Shown here piece after piece: positions 53,331 through 62,271 of a stretch of 64,000 bases of DNA. The DNA is taken from the NCBI RefSeq assembly GCF_947172395.1, contig NC_069097.1:11082142-11146141 (forward strand), in the 5' to 3' direction. Origin of the DNA: Bicyclus anynana (lineage: Eukaryota; Arthropoda; Insecta; Lepidoptera; Nymphalidae). Below the pieces are notes generated by a model, which ran no database searches, had not been told where the DNA came from, and was given only the letters and a program-made list of their open reading frames with translations. Each line of letters opens with the position of its first letter. The first letter of the stretch is position 1. The position numbers were made by a program, and so were the translations under genes.

Positions 53331-53459
53331 CTATACGTCTCATGGACGGAAAAATCTTTGTGTTCTAAATTCTAGTATTAATACTAACGTTCATCAATAC
53401 AACAAACAATACAGAAGATTGTTTATTTTTTTGAAACGAATGAAACCGAAATTACAGAC

Positions 53460-53487
53460 CCCTGACTTCCTTATTAGGAAGTCAGGG
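53460..53487. repeat. Short GC hairpin
   Basis: CCCTGACTTCCT and its complement around TATT. Its sequence resembles a bacterial terminator, but the setting is eukaryotic. Confidence 0.7.
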
Positions 53488-53803
53488 TTTCCGTAGTCCC
53501 ATTTATAAATCACCTAACATACTATGTACATTTCGATTTAGCTGAAATTAATTGTCAATCTAGGAAACGTGAACGTGAATTAATTATTCTGTTAATTACA
53601 ATAATTATTGTCATAGCTGCGAGAAGACAAGATCTTAACGGCACGTCATACTCGCACATAATTTATTACGTTTCCCCTTTTCACAGGTAACTCAATTTAA
53701 TTCATAATTTTACGATAATGACAGTAACGGCACAAGGCAGAGTAGTGACATAGGTATAGACCTCGGTAAAAAAGTTGAACCAAAATAACTGTATAACTGT
53801 ACT

Positions 53804-54024
53804 GTGTGTAATCCCTGTATCAGGGAGACAGAATCAAGACCGGGAGCCGCAGCAGAAAAAGCTGAAACCGGTAAGTGGCTCAAGTATGCCTCTCTGACAG
53901 AGAGTAACATATTTGTACGTTTTGCCGTGGAGACCCTTGGGCCATGGAGTCGCAGTGCCAAAAAATTTACCGAATCATTTCACGTAGGCATGATTTGTAT
54001 AGTTATTAGGATAAGTTATAAATA
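53804..54024 (+). pseudogene. Possible retroelement protein remnant
   Basis: A 73-codon frame from an ATG at 53804, with GAAAEKAETGKWLKYASLTE then IFVRFAVETLGPWSRSAKKF. The FxxVAVETLGPW-type block recalls the C-terminal region of RT-bearing polyproteins in animal genomes, but I cannot name the family. The neighbouring frame has no catalytic motifs, so this is a short relic. Confidence 0.4.
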
Positions 54025-54071
54025 ATTAGCTTAAGTTCCATATTGTATTCTTCCTACTGTGTAACTTAATG

Positions 54072-54338
54072 GAATTAGATTTTACTCTGGATTAATACAT
54101 AGGCAAATTTTTATCCCGAAAAAATCCATGGTTTCATGGATCCATTATAATGATATGAATGTTTGTTACTCTTTCACGCCGTGACTACTGGATCAAATTA
54201 GCTGAAATTTGGTATTGAGATATATTTTAACCTGAATTAACACATAGGCTTCTTTTTATCCCGGAAAAGTCCATGGTTCCCGAGGGATTTGTGAAAAACT
54301 AAATTCCACGGGGACGATGTCGCGGGCGTCCGCTAGTA
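54072..54338 (+). repeat. Helitron-like element, 3' end, with internal duplication
   Basis: Two successive segments each have a GGATTAA(T)ACATAGGC and ATCCATGG-type block; the end is GTCGCGGGCGTCCGCTAG followed by T. Confidence 0.8.
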
Positions 54339-54339
54339 T

Positions 54340-54957
54340 TTAATATTTAATAGTTAAAAGAGCCATAAAAATCAACAACGAAGCGTAATATACTCAAAAC
54401 TTAAACCTTTGAAGTCTTCGGCTAAATAACTGAAAAAAATAATATTAACTATGTTTTTTTACAGGATTTATTTCGAAGAATTAGCCAGTGAACTGAAAAT
54501 CAGGCGCTTTTGTTCTTCAAAGAGAAAAGAAATACAGTTAATAGAAGGTTTTTCTTAACTCCTAAACTCTTTTAAAAGTATATCGTGACAAAAACTTAAT
54601 CAACATTTCCCTCGTGTACAGGTCACAAAACTTTATAAATTACACTCAGCAAGTTGTGTTTAATTTTCATACAAAAAACTAAAACTGGAACTTAATGTTT
54701 TTTAGTTTCGCAGTTGGGCTGATGCCGAGTTCATAATTTGTATGACACGCCCGAGCAAACCTTTTTTACATATTTTAATTGCGCCCGGCTACGGAAGCCA
54801 AACAAATGGGGAAAATTTTGTGAAGTTACTTCAACTACAAGGAAAATAAAGCCTCGAATCATTTAAGTAATACTATTTTGATGGAGTATTGATGGGTGTT
54901 TGTTGTGCGCCATTTTAGTGGATCTACTGTCAATTAAAATAACAATTGACATCTCAT
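54340..54957. other. Spacer
   Basis: No supported feature. Confidence 0.35.
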
Positions 54958-55095
54958 CTATACTTAATATTACAAAGCTGAATAGTTTGTTTGAACGCGC
55001 TAATCTCAGGAACTACTGGTCCGATTTGAAAAATTCTTTCAGTGTTAGATAGCCCATTTATCGATGAAGTGAAGACACGCGGGTGAAATTATTAG
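54958..55095 (+). repeat. Helitron-like 5' end
   Basis: TCTATACTTAATATTACAAA, GAACGCGCTAATCTCAGGAA and CAGTGTTAGATAGCCC. Close match to 12515-12640; the 3' part is missing after about 55085. Confidence 0.75.
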
Positions 55096-55254
55096 TGCAA
55101 TTAATCGATCGAGTCATATATATTCTCAGTGTACTTTCATTTGAAACCCCACTTGAGTATATTTGTAGACATTAGGTTAGAGGTTTATTCTTCTACCGTC
55201 CACTACGTCCACCATACGTAGCCCGTATTAAGCCGTTGGTCCTGCAAATCATCT

Positions 55255-55468
55255 TTACCTGGTGGGAGCCTTTGGACAAAGCTAGTTACCTGCAAAGACG
55301 TACCGCTGATTTAGCATTCCGGTATGATGTCGTGTAGAAACCGAAAGGGGTGTGGATTTTCATCCAACTCCTAACAAGTTAGCCCGCTTCCATCTAAGAT
55401 TGCATTATCACTTACCTTCAGATGAGATTGTAGTCAATGGCTAACTTATAAAGAATAAAAAAAAAACA
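55255..55468 (+). repeat. SINE-B, 5'-truncated
   Basis: Starts CTGGTGGGAGCCTTTGG and runs to GGCTAACTTATAAAGAATA plus an A-run. The tRNA head is absent. Confidence 0.85.
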
Positions 55469-55474
55469 TCTGAT

Positions 55475-55565
55475 AGTGGCCGTTAATTTCACCTTAATCC
55501 CGCCAACCCTCATTGAACAGTATCGTGGGTCTAAGCCCCATATCCCCTCTCCCATAATTAGGACG
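55475..55565 (-). repeat. Family I repeat fragment
   Basis: AACCCTCATTGAACAGTATC and CCCATATCCCCTCTCCCATA are the reversed family I block seen at 47225. Confidence 0.5.
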
Positions 55566-55599
55566 GACAGGCACGCAAACACATAATACAAACTGTAAT

Positions 55600-55690
55600 A
55601 GGCCGTAAAATAGGTAGCACATACAATGTTATTTTTCGCTTTTTAGTTAATTTTTGTGTTTTTGAAGTCGGTTCAATTTTTTTAGTTAAA
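55600..55690 (+). repeat. MITE-E 3' end fragment
   Basis: TAGGTAGCACATACAATGTT, TTTTTCGCTTTTTAGTTAAT and GAAGTCGGTTCAATTTTTTT match the 3' end of the 34343 copy. Confidence 0.65.
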
Positions 55691-55747
55691 AATATTTTAT
55701 TTTTCTGTTTTTAGTGTGTCCTAGCATTTAATTTCCATAGTAATCGT

Positions 55748-55809
55748 TTTAGTAATTTTGTGTTAAAATGAAAATTTCGTTATTTTTATTTTAACACAAA
55801 ATTACTAAA
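55748..55809. repeat. Hairpin, 22-bp perfect arms
   Basis: TTTAGTAATTTTGTGTTAAA(AT) and its perfect reverse complement with an 18-nt loop. Confidence 0.9.
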
Positions 55810-56649
55810 CCAATTTTCATGGGACAAATTATACCTTATTGCAGGCCTCGCTTCAAGCACGCGCCTTAATCTAATATTGTATCAAAGATACCAACATTAC
55901 GTATTCCGTTGGCTTAGAAAGCCTTGATATGTGAAATGTGAGTTGGCAAAGATACATCTACATATTTTGCTGGGAATATGCCAGTGCATCTATCTTCATT
56001 TTCCCAGTGAACACCTGCAGTATAAAGCGTTCCAGGCTATATTTTGTTCGAAACATCTGCCACCTTGAAACCTTAAAAGGAGATGGTCCATTTCAGGTCC
56101 ACTCAGGTATCATTAAAATTTAAAAAATACAAGGATCTTATTAAAATTTATTAAAGTGAATAAATGTAACTAAATAAAAAGAAATAAATAAAATTAAAAT
56201 CCAAGTTTTTGAGTTAAATCATATGTTTTCTGTGGTTAAATCAAGATGGCGCCCCTAAAGCAACTATGATATGACAATTGACTGCAAACGTCAAATCGAT
56301 TACTCCATTGAAAACGTCATCTATCCGCCATTATTACCCGTATTAGTGTTGCATTTCTTGGGAGATAATGAATATTATTTCGAAAGAATAAAGTAAATTC
56401 GTAGATTTGTATAATCAAAAATAGTTAAAAAAAATATTTTCTTTTATTTCCGCTAGGGTACAATGACTGGACCTGGGCTCCATACAATTTTGGACCAAAT
56501 CCTTTAAATCGAGTTAAAAAGGCTCTGTGAAGTCAAAGCGTATATATGTTATTTGCATCTCCATATGCACTGATATCGATGACGTCAAGTATGGACAATG
56601 CAAATTCTCTTTACAGTTCGCTCTAAAAGCGTAAATAAAAATTGTTTTT
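55810..56649. other. Spacer, weak coding or promoter hints only
   Basis: A frame at about 55938-56123 (CSIKRSRLYFVRNICHLET) flanked by TTTCCCAG and TTTCAG could be a decayed coding piece, but nothing supports it. CAAGATGGCGCC near 56245 looks like a YY1-type promoter motif. Neither is called as a feature. Confidence 0.25.
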
Positions 56650-56700
56650 AACCGACTTCAAAAAAGGAGGATGTTCTCAATTGGAGTCATTCTTTTATAA
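56650..56700 (+). repeat. MITE-E end fragment
   Basis: TTAACCGACTTCAAAAAAGG then AGGATGTTCTCAATTGGAG. Confidence 0.6.
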
Positions 56701-56716
56701 CTTAAAAACTATTTTT

Positions 56717-57030
56717 GGAGTTTACTCCTTAAGAATAGATTTTTCATATATAGAAAAAACTATGGTCAGTAAAATTTGATGAGCGAATGACAGTGTTACG
56801 TTTTTTGTGCGCAACCTATTCTGCGCACCTTTCACCGAGCGCTGCCGCCAACAGCGTGCACGTGCGTACGGGCGCGCCTGCACGCTGTTGGTGGCCGCAC
56901 ACGCTGCGGCCTGCTGCTCCTCGGTTGCGCACCTTTCACTTTTACTGCGTCGCAACATACGCCTTAGACAGTCGATCTGCAAGAGTAAACTCCATTGGTG
57001 CATCGGAGCTGGCACACACTTTTTTTATTT
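56717..57030 (-). mobile_element. GC-rich foldback element, most complete copy
   Basis: Bounded by GGAGTTTACTCCTTAAGAA and AAGAGTAAACTCCA, then the outer CACACACTTTTTTTA block shared with copy 1. The core carries TTTTTTGTGCGCAACCTATT, CTGCGCACCTTTCACC, then a strong hairpin, GCCAACAGCGTGCA with TGCACGCTGTTGGTGGC, and GGTTGCGCACCTTTCAC. Confidence 0.75.
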
Positions 57031-57350
57031 CAATATACCTATCTTGTGCCTAATATGTATTTAAACCCTGAACGGTTGAAAAGTCGTCCTAGAGAAATAG
57101 ATTACAGTAAAAGCACTTTTTACGTATTTCTAAATGACCCACGTCTAGAAAGACGTAAAAATACGTGCCCCAACCACTAAAACTATCGTATACAGTAAGA
57201 AAGTATAAATTAATTAACTTATAAGGTAAGGGCAACGCGTAAGCATGCGTATAAATACGATTAAAGGATTTCAATTAATATGCCAGACGCATGATTGGCT
57301 TTGTTTGTAATACAAATGTTTGTTTATCCCACCTGTACAGTCTCTCAGCT
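57031..57350. other. Spacer upstream of a small ORF
   Basis: A decayed inverted pair, TACGTATTTCTAAATGACCC with ACGTCTAGAAAGACGTAAAA, near 57120-57160. Otherwise unrecognised. Confidence 0.35.
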
Positions 57351-57354
57351 CTGT

Positions 57355-57360
57355 TCAGTT
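57355..57360 (+). promoter_or_regulatory. Candidate arthropod initiator (TCAGTT)
   Basis: TCAGTT matches the insect initiator consensus and lies 96 bp before the ATG at 57451. No TATA box is seen at -30. The motif is short and could be chance. Confidence 0.25.
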
Positions 57361-57450
57361 ACGAATACTTGTATATGTCGCAGCTATCGGGTTGAATTGG
57401 CCAACTAATAGAACGCCTAGGCAGATCATTAAGCCCCGGCATTCATTGAA

Positions 57451-57723
57451 ATGGCTGAAAAACAATTAGCCAAGTTAAGAAAATCGCAAAAAGATGGCGC
57501 AATATTACTTGTCTTACTTACGTTGGAATATTTATTTATTCTGTTTTTGTATGCGATCTTAATAATTCTAATAGTTTTGTCTTTTTGTGACGACAAACGA
57601 CAACAACCCAGATCCTATAGAAAAGCCTCTACAGACGTTTCACTCCCCAATGAGTTGATTTTTCGTCGCTTGGATTCATCGAAGTATTGCAAAATTTATT
57701 TTGATAGTCACTCTTCACAATGA
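57451..57723 (+). CDS. Small single-pass membrane protein, hypothetical
   Basis: A 90-residue frame from an ATG in reasonable context (TTGAAATGG). Residues 1-15 are basic (KQLAKLRKSQKD). Residues about 17-45 are strongly hydrophobic (ILLVLLTLEYLFILFLYAI and on), long enough for one membrane helix. The rest is polar with RKASTD and two cysteines. The topology would be a short basic cytosolic N-terminus and a tail outside, or the reverse. It is unique in the window and not part of any repeat seen; SINE-A starts 28 bp after the stop. No family is recognised. It may be a real small gene, one exon of a larger gene, or a chance frame. Confidence 0.35.
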   Translation: MAEKQLAKLRKSQKDGAILLVLLTLEYLFILFLYAILIILIVLSFCDDKRQQPRSYRKASTDVSLPNELIFRRLDSSKYCKIYFDSHSSQ

Positions 57724-57750
57724 ACTTCCTTATAGCTTTCTTCTATACAT

Positions 57751-57973
57751 CATCATCATTATCATTAACAACCCATATTCGGCTCACTGTTGAGCACGAG
57801 TCTTCTATCAAAATGAGGGGTTAGGCCTTAGTCCACCACGTTGGCCCAATGCGGATTGGCAGACTTCACACACGAAGAGAATTGAGAAAATTCTCAAATA
57901 TGCAGTTTTCATCGCGATGTTTTTCCTTCATCATTTGAGACACGTTATATTTAATTCTGAAAAGTTGAGGAGG
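57751..57973 (-). repeat. SINE-A, head missing
   Basis: From ATCATCATTATCATTAACAA and ACCCATATTCGGCTCACTGT to GAGACACGTTATATTTAATT. The tRNA head is absent (5'-truncated). Confidence 0.85.
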
Positions 57974-58382
57974 GAGTTTTTTATGCAATTGAAAAAATAT
58001 TTATAAGATAAATATACGCATTAATTAATCAGTCTAGACAATATCGATTAATTACATCCCGTGACCCCTTTTTCAACGGTTATAAAACAGGCACAGTTGA
58101 CTGACTTTCCATTATGGTATCGGTGGTCTCACACGAATTTTACCGAGGGGTCACCTTTTGTTAGATAATGATATTATTACGTGTATGTTATTATGCTTTG
58201 TTATTTTAATGACATTAAAAAATAGATATCGATTGATAAAAATAGAAGAATATGGAAGCGTCCAGTGCTGAAATCTGGCCTCTTGTAAGGATTTTCAATA
58301 TATATCCACCCTCATAAGACGGCTTCCTGCAACCCGTTAATTGTCGTCTATCTACCTTGTAAATTTGTTTAAAATAATTTTA
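57974..58382. other. Spacer
   Basis: No supported feature. Confidence 0.35.
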
Positions 58383-58904
58383 TCTATACTAATATTATAA
58401 AGAGGAAAACTTTGTTTGTATGTTTGTAAGTTTGTATGTTTGTTTGTTTGATTGTAATGAATAGGCTCAAAAACTACTGGACCGATTTTAAAAATTCTTT
58501 CACCATTCGAAAGCTACATTATCCACAAGTAACATAGGCTAAATTTTATTTTGGAAAAAAATAGGGTTCCGTAAGATATTTGGATTTTTCGGACACAAAG
58601 TGTAAAAAATCAACCAGAAAAGTTACTTATTTTGCGTGCGCTGCCTAAACTATAAAAGATAGAACCATAAAATGTTCAAATTAATTGTAGATCTTATAAA
58701 TATCTACAAAAAAAGTCCACAATAAACTATACCAATCTATGTCGAGTGAGGCACAACAACCATTTTCTTATTTAAAAATCTTGGATTTTTTAGTTTAGGG
58801 GTAGGTGTAGGGTAGGTGTAGGTAGGAGTAGGGTAGGGGTAGGGTAGGGATAGTTGAAAGTTAACATTGATTTTAACGCGGACGATGTCCCGGGCGTCGG
58901 CTAG
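58383..58904 (+). mobile_element. Helitron-like non-autonomous element, complete
   Basis: 522 bp, starting TCTATACTAATATTATAAAG and ending GTCCCGGGCGTCGGCTAG, inserted between A (58382) and T (58905) as Helitrons do. The 5' part has a GTTTGTATG-rich run; near 58797-58850 it has a (GGGTA)n tract. No Rep or helicase coding, so it would depend on another element. Confidence 0.82.
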
Positions 58905-60239
58905 TATAAAATATTTAGATACATAGTAGTCTACTTTATAGTATTGTAATTCGTAATCTGTGGTTTTCCGAAGCTGATCAACCAACTTACCAACTCTAGA
59001 ATTTTGCAGATTTCTTATTATAAGAAACTAAAACTCAATATAGTCCAACCCAGGCCCCACCCAGGTCCTCGTAACCATATAGGCTATGCACTGGACGAGG
59101 CATTTGAGACTAGAGGACTAAAAGACTAGAGGACTAAGTCTAAACTCTAATATGTTCCAATGCACCTGAACTAACTCGGCCACCGCTCGAGGTCGTATGC
59201 GCGGGCGACGCGACGCGTGACCGAACCGAAACAGTTTTCAATAGACTCAGTTTGCGCACACACAAGACCGCTATCATTACAAATTATGTACGTTTATTAT
59301 ACTACAAAACTAACCACTTATGTTTAATTAATGGTAACTTTTCTTAAGCGTCTGATTTATTATCATCAATCGGTAGGTATATTTCGATACATTACCTAGT
59401 AGCTAAAATGTCTTTGAACAAATGGTTATCCGGCTCGCAGTTAGGAGCTTGGTGACGCCTGCGCCTCGGAATCCCTGTTACCTATATGGTTCGTTACAGT
59501 GTCAAATAGTTTACTTAGTCGTAAAGCCACCAACCAGCATTGAAGCGCTGCTGCTGGAATTTTAAGTACGACACTGTGTTTTACTCGTATATTTAGATTT
59601 TTTCCATTTTGCAACAGTCTTTTGACTGAGCAAATAAGTTATCTTACAAATTACGATGTACCTCCTGGATAAAATAATTTTATTAGGTACTGTATTCACG
59701 ATAAGTTTTTGTAAGGATGATCAGAAAAGTTGTTGATACAAAAAATCCGGAAACTAATGATTTTTCAATGATACAATAGTTCATTATAGTACTAATACGT
59801 CAATTAACAAAAAGTGATGAAAGTGAGTGAAGTGAACCTTTAAGGGATCTTTGGTTGGGTTCCTACAAGTTTCGTAAGAATTAATATTTTTTTTCTTTTC
59901 CGCGACATCATCGCAATCGTTATAATGTATTAGGTCTTAGAAAAAGCAGAGCAGAGCTTCGATTTAAATTCTTGTATCTTGCATAAGAAACATTAAGAAA
60001 CCATTATTAAAGTGTATTATACAAACCTGTCAAATCATTATTCTACGACTGTCTACAGTGTGCTAACGACTTTATGACGTTACGAAACGGATGGTATACA
60101 GTCAAAATGACAGTCGTGTGGTCATGTGAGATACTAGTACATTTGTAGTGCAGATATACGAGTGTACACTGTGCACTAGTTTCTAAGAACTTCTTTGATG
60201 CAGTTAGTTTCAATTTGTAGTTTCGTGAGAGGAAATTGT
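58905..60239. other. Spacer with a CpG-rich patch
   Basis: 59160-59270 is CpG-rich (GCTCGAGGTCGTATGCGCGG, GCGACGCGACGCGTGACCG) and is followed by TCAGTT at 59247-59252, an initiator-like motif. This could be a promoter, but no open frame follows closely. The rest is unrecognised. Confidence 0.3.
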
Positions 60240-60245
60240 TCAGTA
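60240..60245 (+). promoter_or_regulatory. Candidate initiator of the cysteine-rich gene
   Basis: TCAGTA (A+1 at 60242) fits the arthropod Inr and lies 63 bp before the ATG at 60305, a plausible short 5' UTR. No TATA box is visible at -30. An upstream ATG at 60285 opens a short overlapping frame. Confidence 0.35.
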
Positions 60246-60304
60246 CAGCGTCTAGATTTCCACTTTATATTGCGTTGCCTTTAAATGCGTTGTGAAGCCC
60301 GGCT

Positions 60305-60385
60305 ATGTATTTGAGTTTGGTGTTTATTTGTTTTGTTCTGGTCTTGCACGGGAAATGTCAGGACTGTCGGGTGGCCGGGAAAACG
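60305..60385 (+). CDS. Exon 1, putative secreted cysteine-rich peptide
   Basis: 27 codons from ATG 60305 to a donor at 60386 (ACG/GTATTT). Residues 1-16 form a typical signal peptide (MYLSLVFICFVLVLHG); cleavage could fall near KCQ. After it comes CQDCRVAGK with two cysteines. The frame meets a stop at 60431 if unspliced. The exon ends in phase 0, which suits the phase-0 start of the cysteine-rich exon at 61701. The intron between (about 1.3 kb) carries SINE-A and SINE-B copies. The signal peptide and phase match are visible; the pairing of the exons is inferred. No family is recognised. Confidence 0.5.
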
Positions 60386-60484
60386 GTATTTGTATTTTCT
60401 TTATATTTGAATTTTAAATATTTAGCAAAATAAATATTACATTGGTAATATCAGCTATGTAATGTTTGTTTTAGTGCAATCAGT

Positions 60485-60788
60485 ACAATCGTTATCAACT
60501 CATATTCGACTCACTGCTGAACTCGAGTCTCCTCTCAGAATGAGAGGGGTTAGGCCAATAGTCCACCACGCTGACTCAATGCGGATTGGCAGTCTTCACA
60601 CACGCAGAGAATTAAGAAAATTCTCTGGTATGCAGGTTTCCTCACGATGTTTTCCTTCACCATTTGAGATACGTGATATTTAATTTATTAAAATGCACAC
60701 AAGTGGGAGGTGCATGACCCGGATCGAATTCGAACCCACACCCTCCGGAATCGGAGGCAGAGGTTATATCCACAGGGCTATCACGGCT
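60485..60788 (-). repeat. SINE-A, full length, in putative intron
   Basis: Complete SINE-A with head at the right (minus-strand B box GGGTTCGAATTCG, slightly altered; GATAGCCCTGTGG A box). It lies about 100 bp after the proposed donor, antisense to the gene. Confidence 0.9.
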
Positions 60789-60899
60789 TATCACTACAAT
60801 AATTCGCTACAATTATAATGTAAAATCCCTCGTTACACAAGACTGTATTAGTTCGCGATAAACTCGAAAACTACTGTACGGATTTTCATACGTTTTTCA

Positions 60900-61180
60900 C
60901 TGATAAAGAAAGTATTTTTAACTCCCAACACAAAAAGAGGTGTTATAAGTTTGACGTGTCTGTCTGTCAGTCTGACTGAGGCACCATAGCTTCCGAACGG
61001 ATGAAGCGTTTCAATTTAGATTTTTGTACTAAAGGTGACATAGTATGTGCGAGTATTATTAGATATATTTGATGAAAATCGGTTAATCCGTTTAAAAGTT
61101 GGAGGGGTGAAAGTGGGGAAGAATAACCGAATGTCTGCAAATATACTCGAGTGGGATCTCAACTCTCAAATGAAAACGCA
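60900..61180 (+). repeat. Dispersed repeat K-like
   Basis: AACTCCCAACACAAAAAGAG, GTCTGTCTGTCAGTCTGACT, AAAAGTTGGAGGGGTGAAAG and GTGGGATCTCAACTCTCAAA are features of a transposon-like repeat; the frame at 61151-61390 is a by-product of it and of the SINE-B tail. Confidence 0.45.
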
Positions 61181-61349
61181 CTGAAAGAGAATATTGATGA
61201 CTTGATCGAGAGTGTAATTAATAATTTCATGACATCGGGGGTTTTTCAAAAATATCAATTTTATCTTATTGAGGAAGTAAACATTCAGTATTGCTCCAAT
61301 TTTTTAGTATTTTTTCCGACGTTGTTTTATGATTCAATCAGGAAGTCCA

Positions 61350-61657
61350 TATTTTATTTTTTTTTATACTTTACACGTGATGGTAAGTGATGATGCAGTC
61401 TAAGATGGAAGCGGGCTAACTTGTTAGGAGGAGGATGAAAATCACCCCTTTCGGTTTCTACACGGCATCGTACCGGAACGCTAAATCGCTTGGCGGTACG
61501 TCTTTGCCGGTAGGGTGGTAACTAGCCACGGCCGAAGCCCCCCACCAACCAGACCTGGACAAATTAAGAAAATCTTAATCTTCCCAGCCGGGGATCGAAC
61601 CCAGGACCTCCGTCTTGTAAATCCACTGTGCATACCACTGCGCCACGGAGGCCGTCA
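61350..61657 (-). repeat. SINE-B, full length, just before an exon
   Basis: T-run, GATGGTAAGTGATGATGCAG, body and reversed head (ACCACTGCGCCACGGAGGCC). Its end lies about 43 bp upstream of the acceptor at 61700, so the insertion has left little more than the branch-point and pyrimidine region. Confidence 0.92.
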
Positions 61658-61700
61658 AAATTACATCTGAAATAAATATATGTAATCATTTTTATTTCAG

Positions 61701-61758
61701 TGCGGACATCACGAACAATGCTGTGGTGGATGCTGCTTCGGCGGACAATGTATAGACA
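61701..61758 (+). CDS. Exon 2, cysteine-rich (CC-X2-CC) segment
   Basis: 58 nt bounded by a strong acceptor (TCATTTTTATTTCAG) and a strong donor (GACA/GTAAGT). The phase-0 frame encodes CGHHEQCCGGCCFGGQCID: six cysteines in 19 residues, spaced C-X5-CC-X2-CC-X4-C; the other frames are basic or hydrophobic with no pattern. It ends in phase 1, so at least one further exon is needed, probably outside the window. The spacing suggests a disulfide-rich secreted domain of knottin-like or colipase-like type, but no family is assigned. It fits the signal-peptide exon at 60305. Confidence 0.6.
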
Positions 61759-61975
61759 GTAAGTATCACACTAGATCCTCCATGTCATGACAAAACACTG
61801 TATCTTCAAAACACCGATAGCTAAGAAATAGCAATTTTTAGTTTAATCCCCTACTGCATTAATAGTATCTAGTATTTCTACAACTACTATTAATGCATTT
61901 CTTATTAAATATATAAATTATTTAAATGACAGTATATGTAACCGCACGCGAGTACCTAATCCATTTATAATTTTG
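61759..61975. other. Start of putative intron 2
   Basis: No further exon seen. A weak inverted pair, TGCATTAATAGTA with TACTATTAATGCA, lies at about 61856-61898. Confidence 0.4.
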
Positions 61976-62268
61976 ACGGCCGCGTGGCGTAGTGGGTAGT
62001 GACCCTGCTTTCTGCATCCATGGCCGTGGGTTCGATTCCCACAACTGGAAAATATTTGTGTGAGAACATGAGTGTTTTCCAGTGTCTGTGTGTATTTATA
62101 CATTATATAAGTATTTATATGTATATATATGTTATATGTATAATTGTATATTAATATTATAATATCAACTATCTTAGCACCCATAACACAAGCTAATCTG
62201 TATGCTTACTTTGGGGCTAGATATTGATGTGTATTTTTAAGTATATTTATTTATTTATCGTCTCTCAT
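61976..62268 (+). repeat. SINE-C, tRNA-derived
   Basis: Head GACGGCCGCGTGGCGTAGTG with A box TGGCGTAGTGGGTAGTGA and B box GGGTTCGATTCCCA, then an AT-rich body and the 3' block CTTACTTTGGGGCTAGATAT with a TTTA-type tail. The promoter is intact. It is the only copy in the window. Confidence 0.85.
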
Positions 62269-62271
62269 TTA

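Noticed and set aside
53460..53487. Rho-independent terminator
   Set aside because: A GC hairpin, but not followed by a T-run, and the window is eukaryotic.
55938..56123. Possible exon encoding CSIKRSRLYFVRNICHLET
   Set aside because: Flanking AG/GT signals are weak, the start is non-ATG and no family is recognised.
56787..57053. 88-codon cysteine/alanine-rich ORF
   Set aside because: It lies in the GC-rich foldback element, where open frames occur on both strands because stop codons are rare in GC-rich sequence.
61151..61390. 79-codon plus-strand ORF
   Set aside because: It starts at a non-ATG codon and spans a dispersed repeat and a SINE-B tail.
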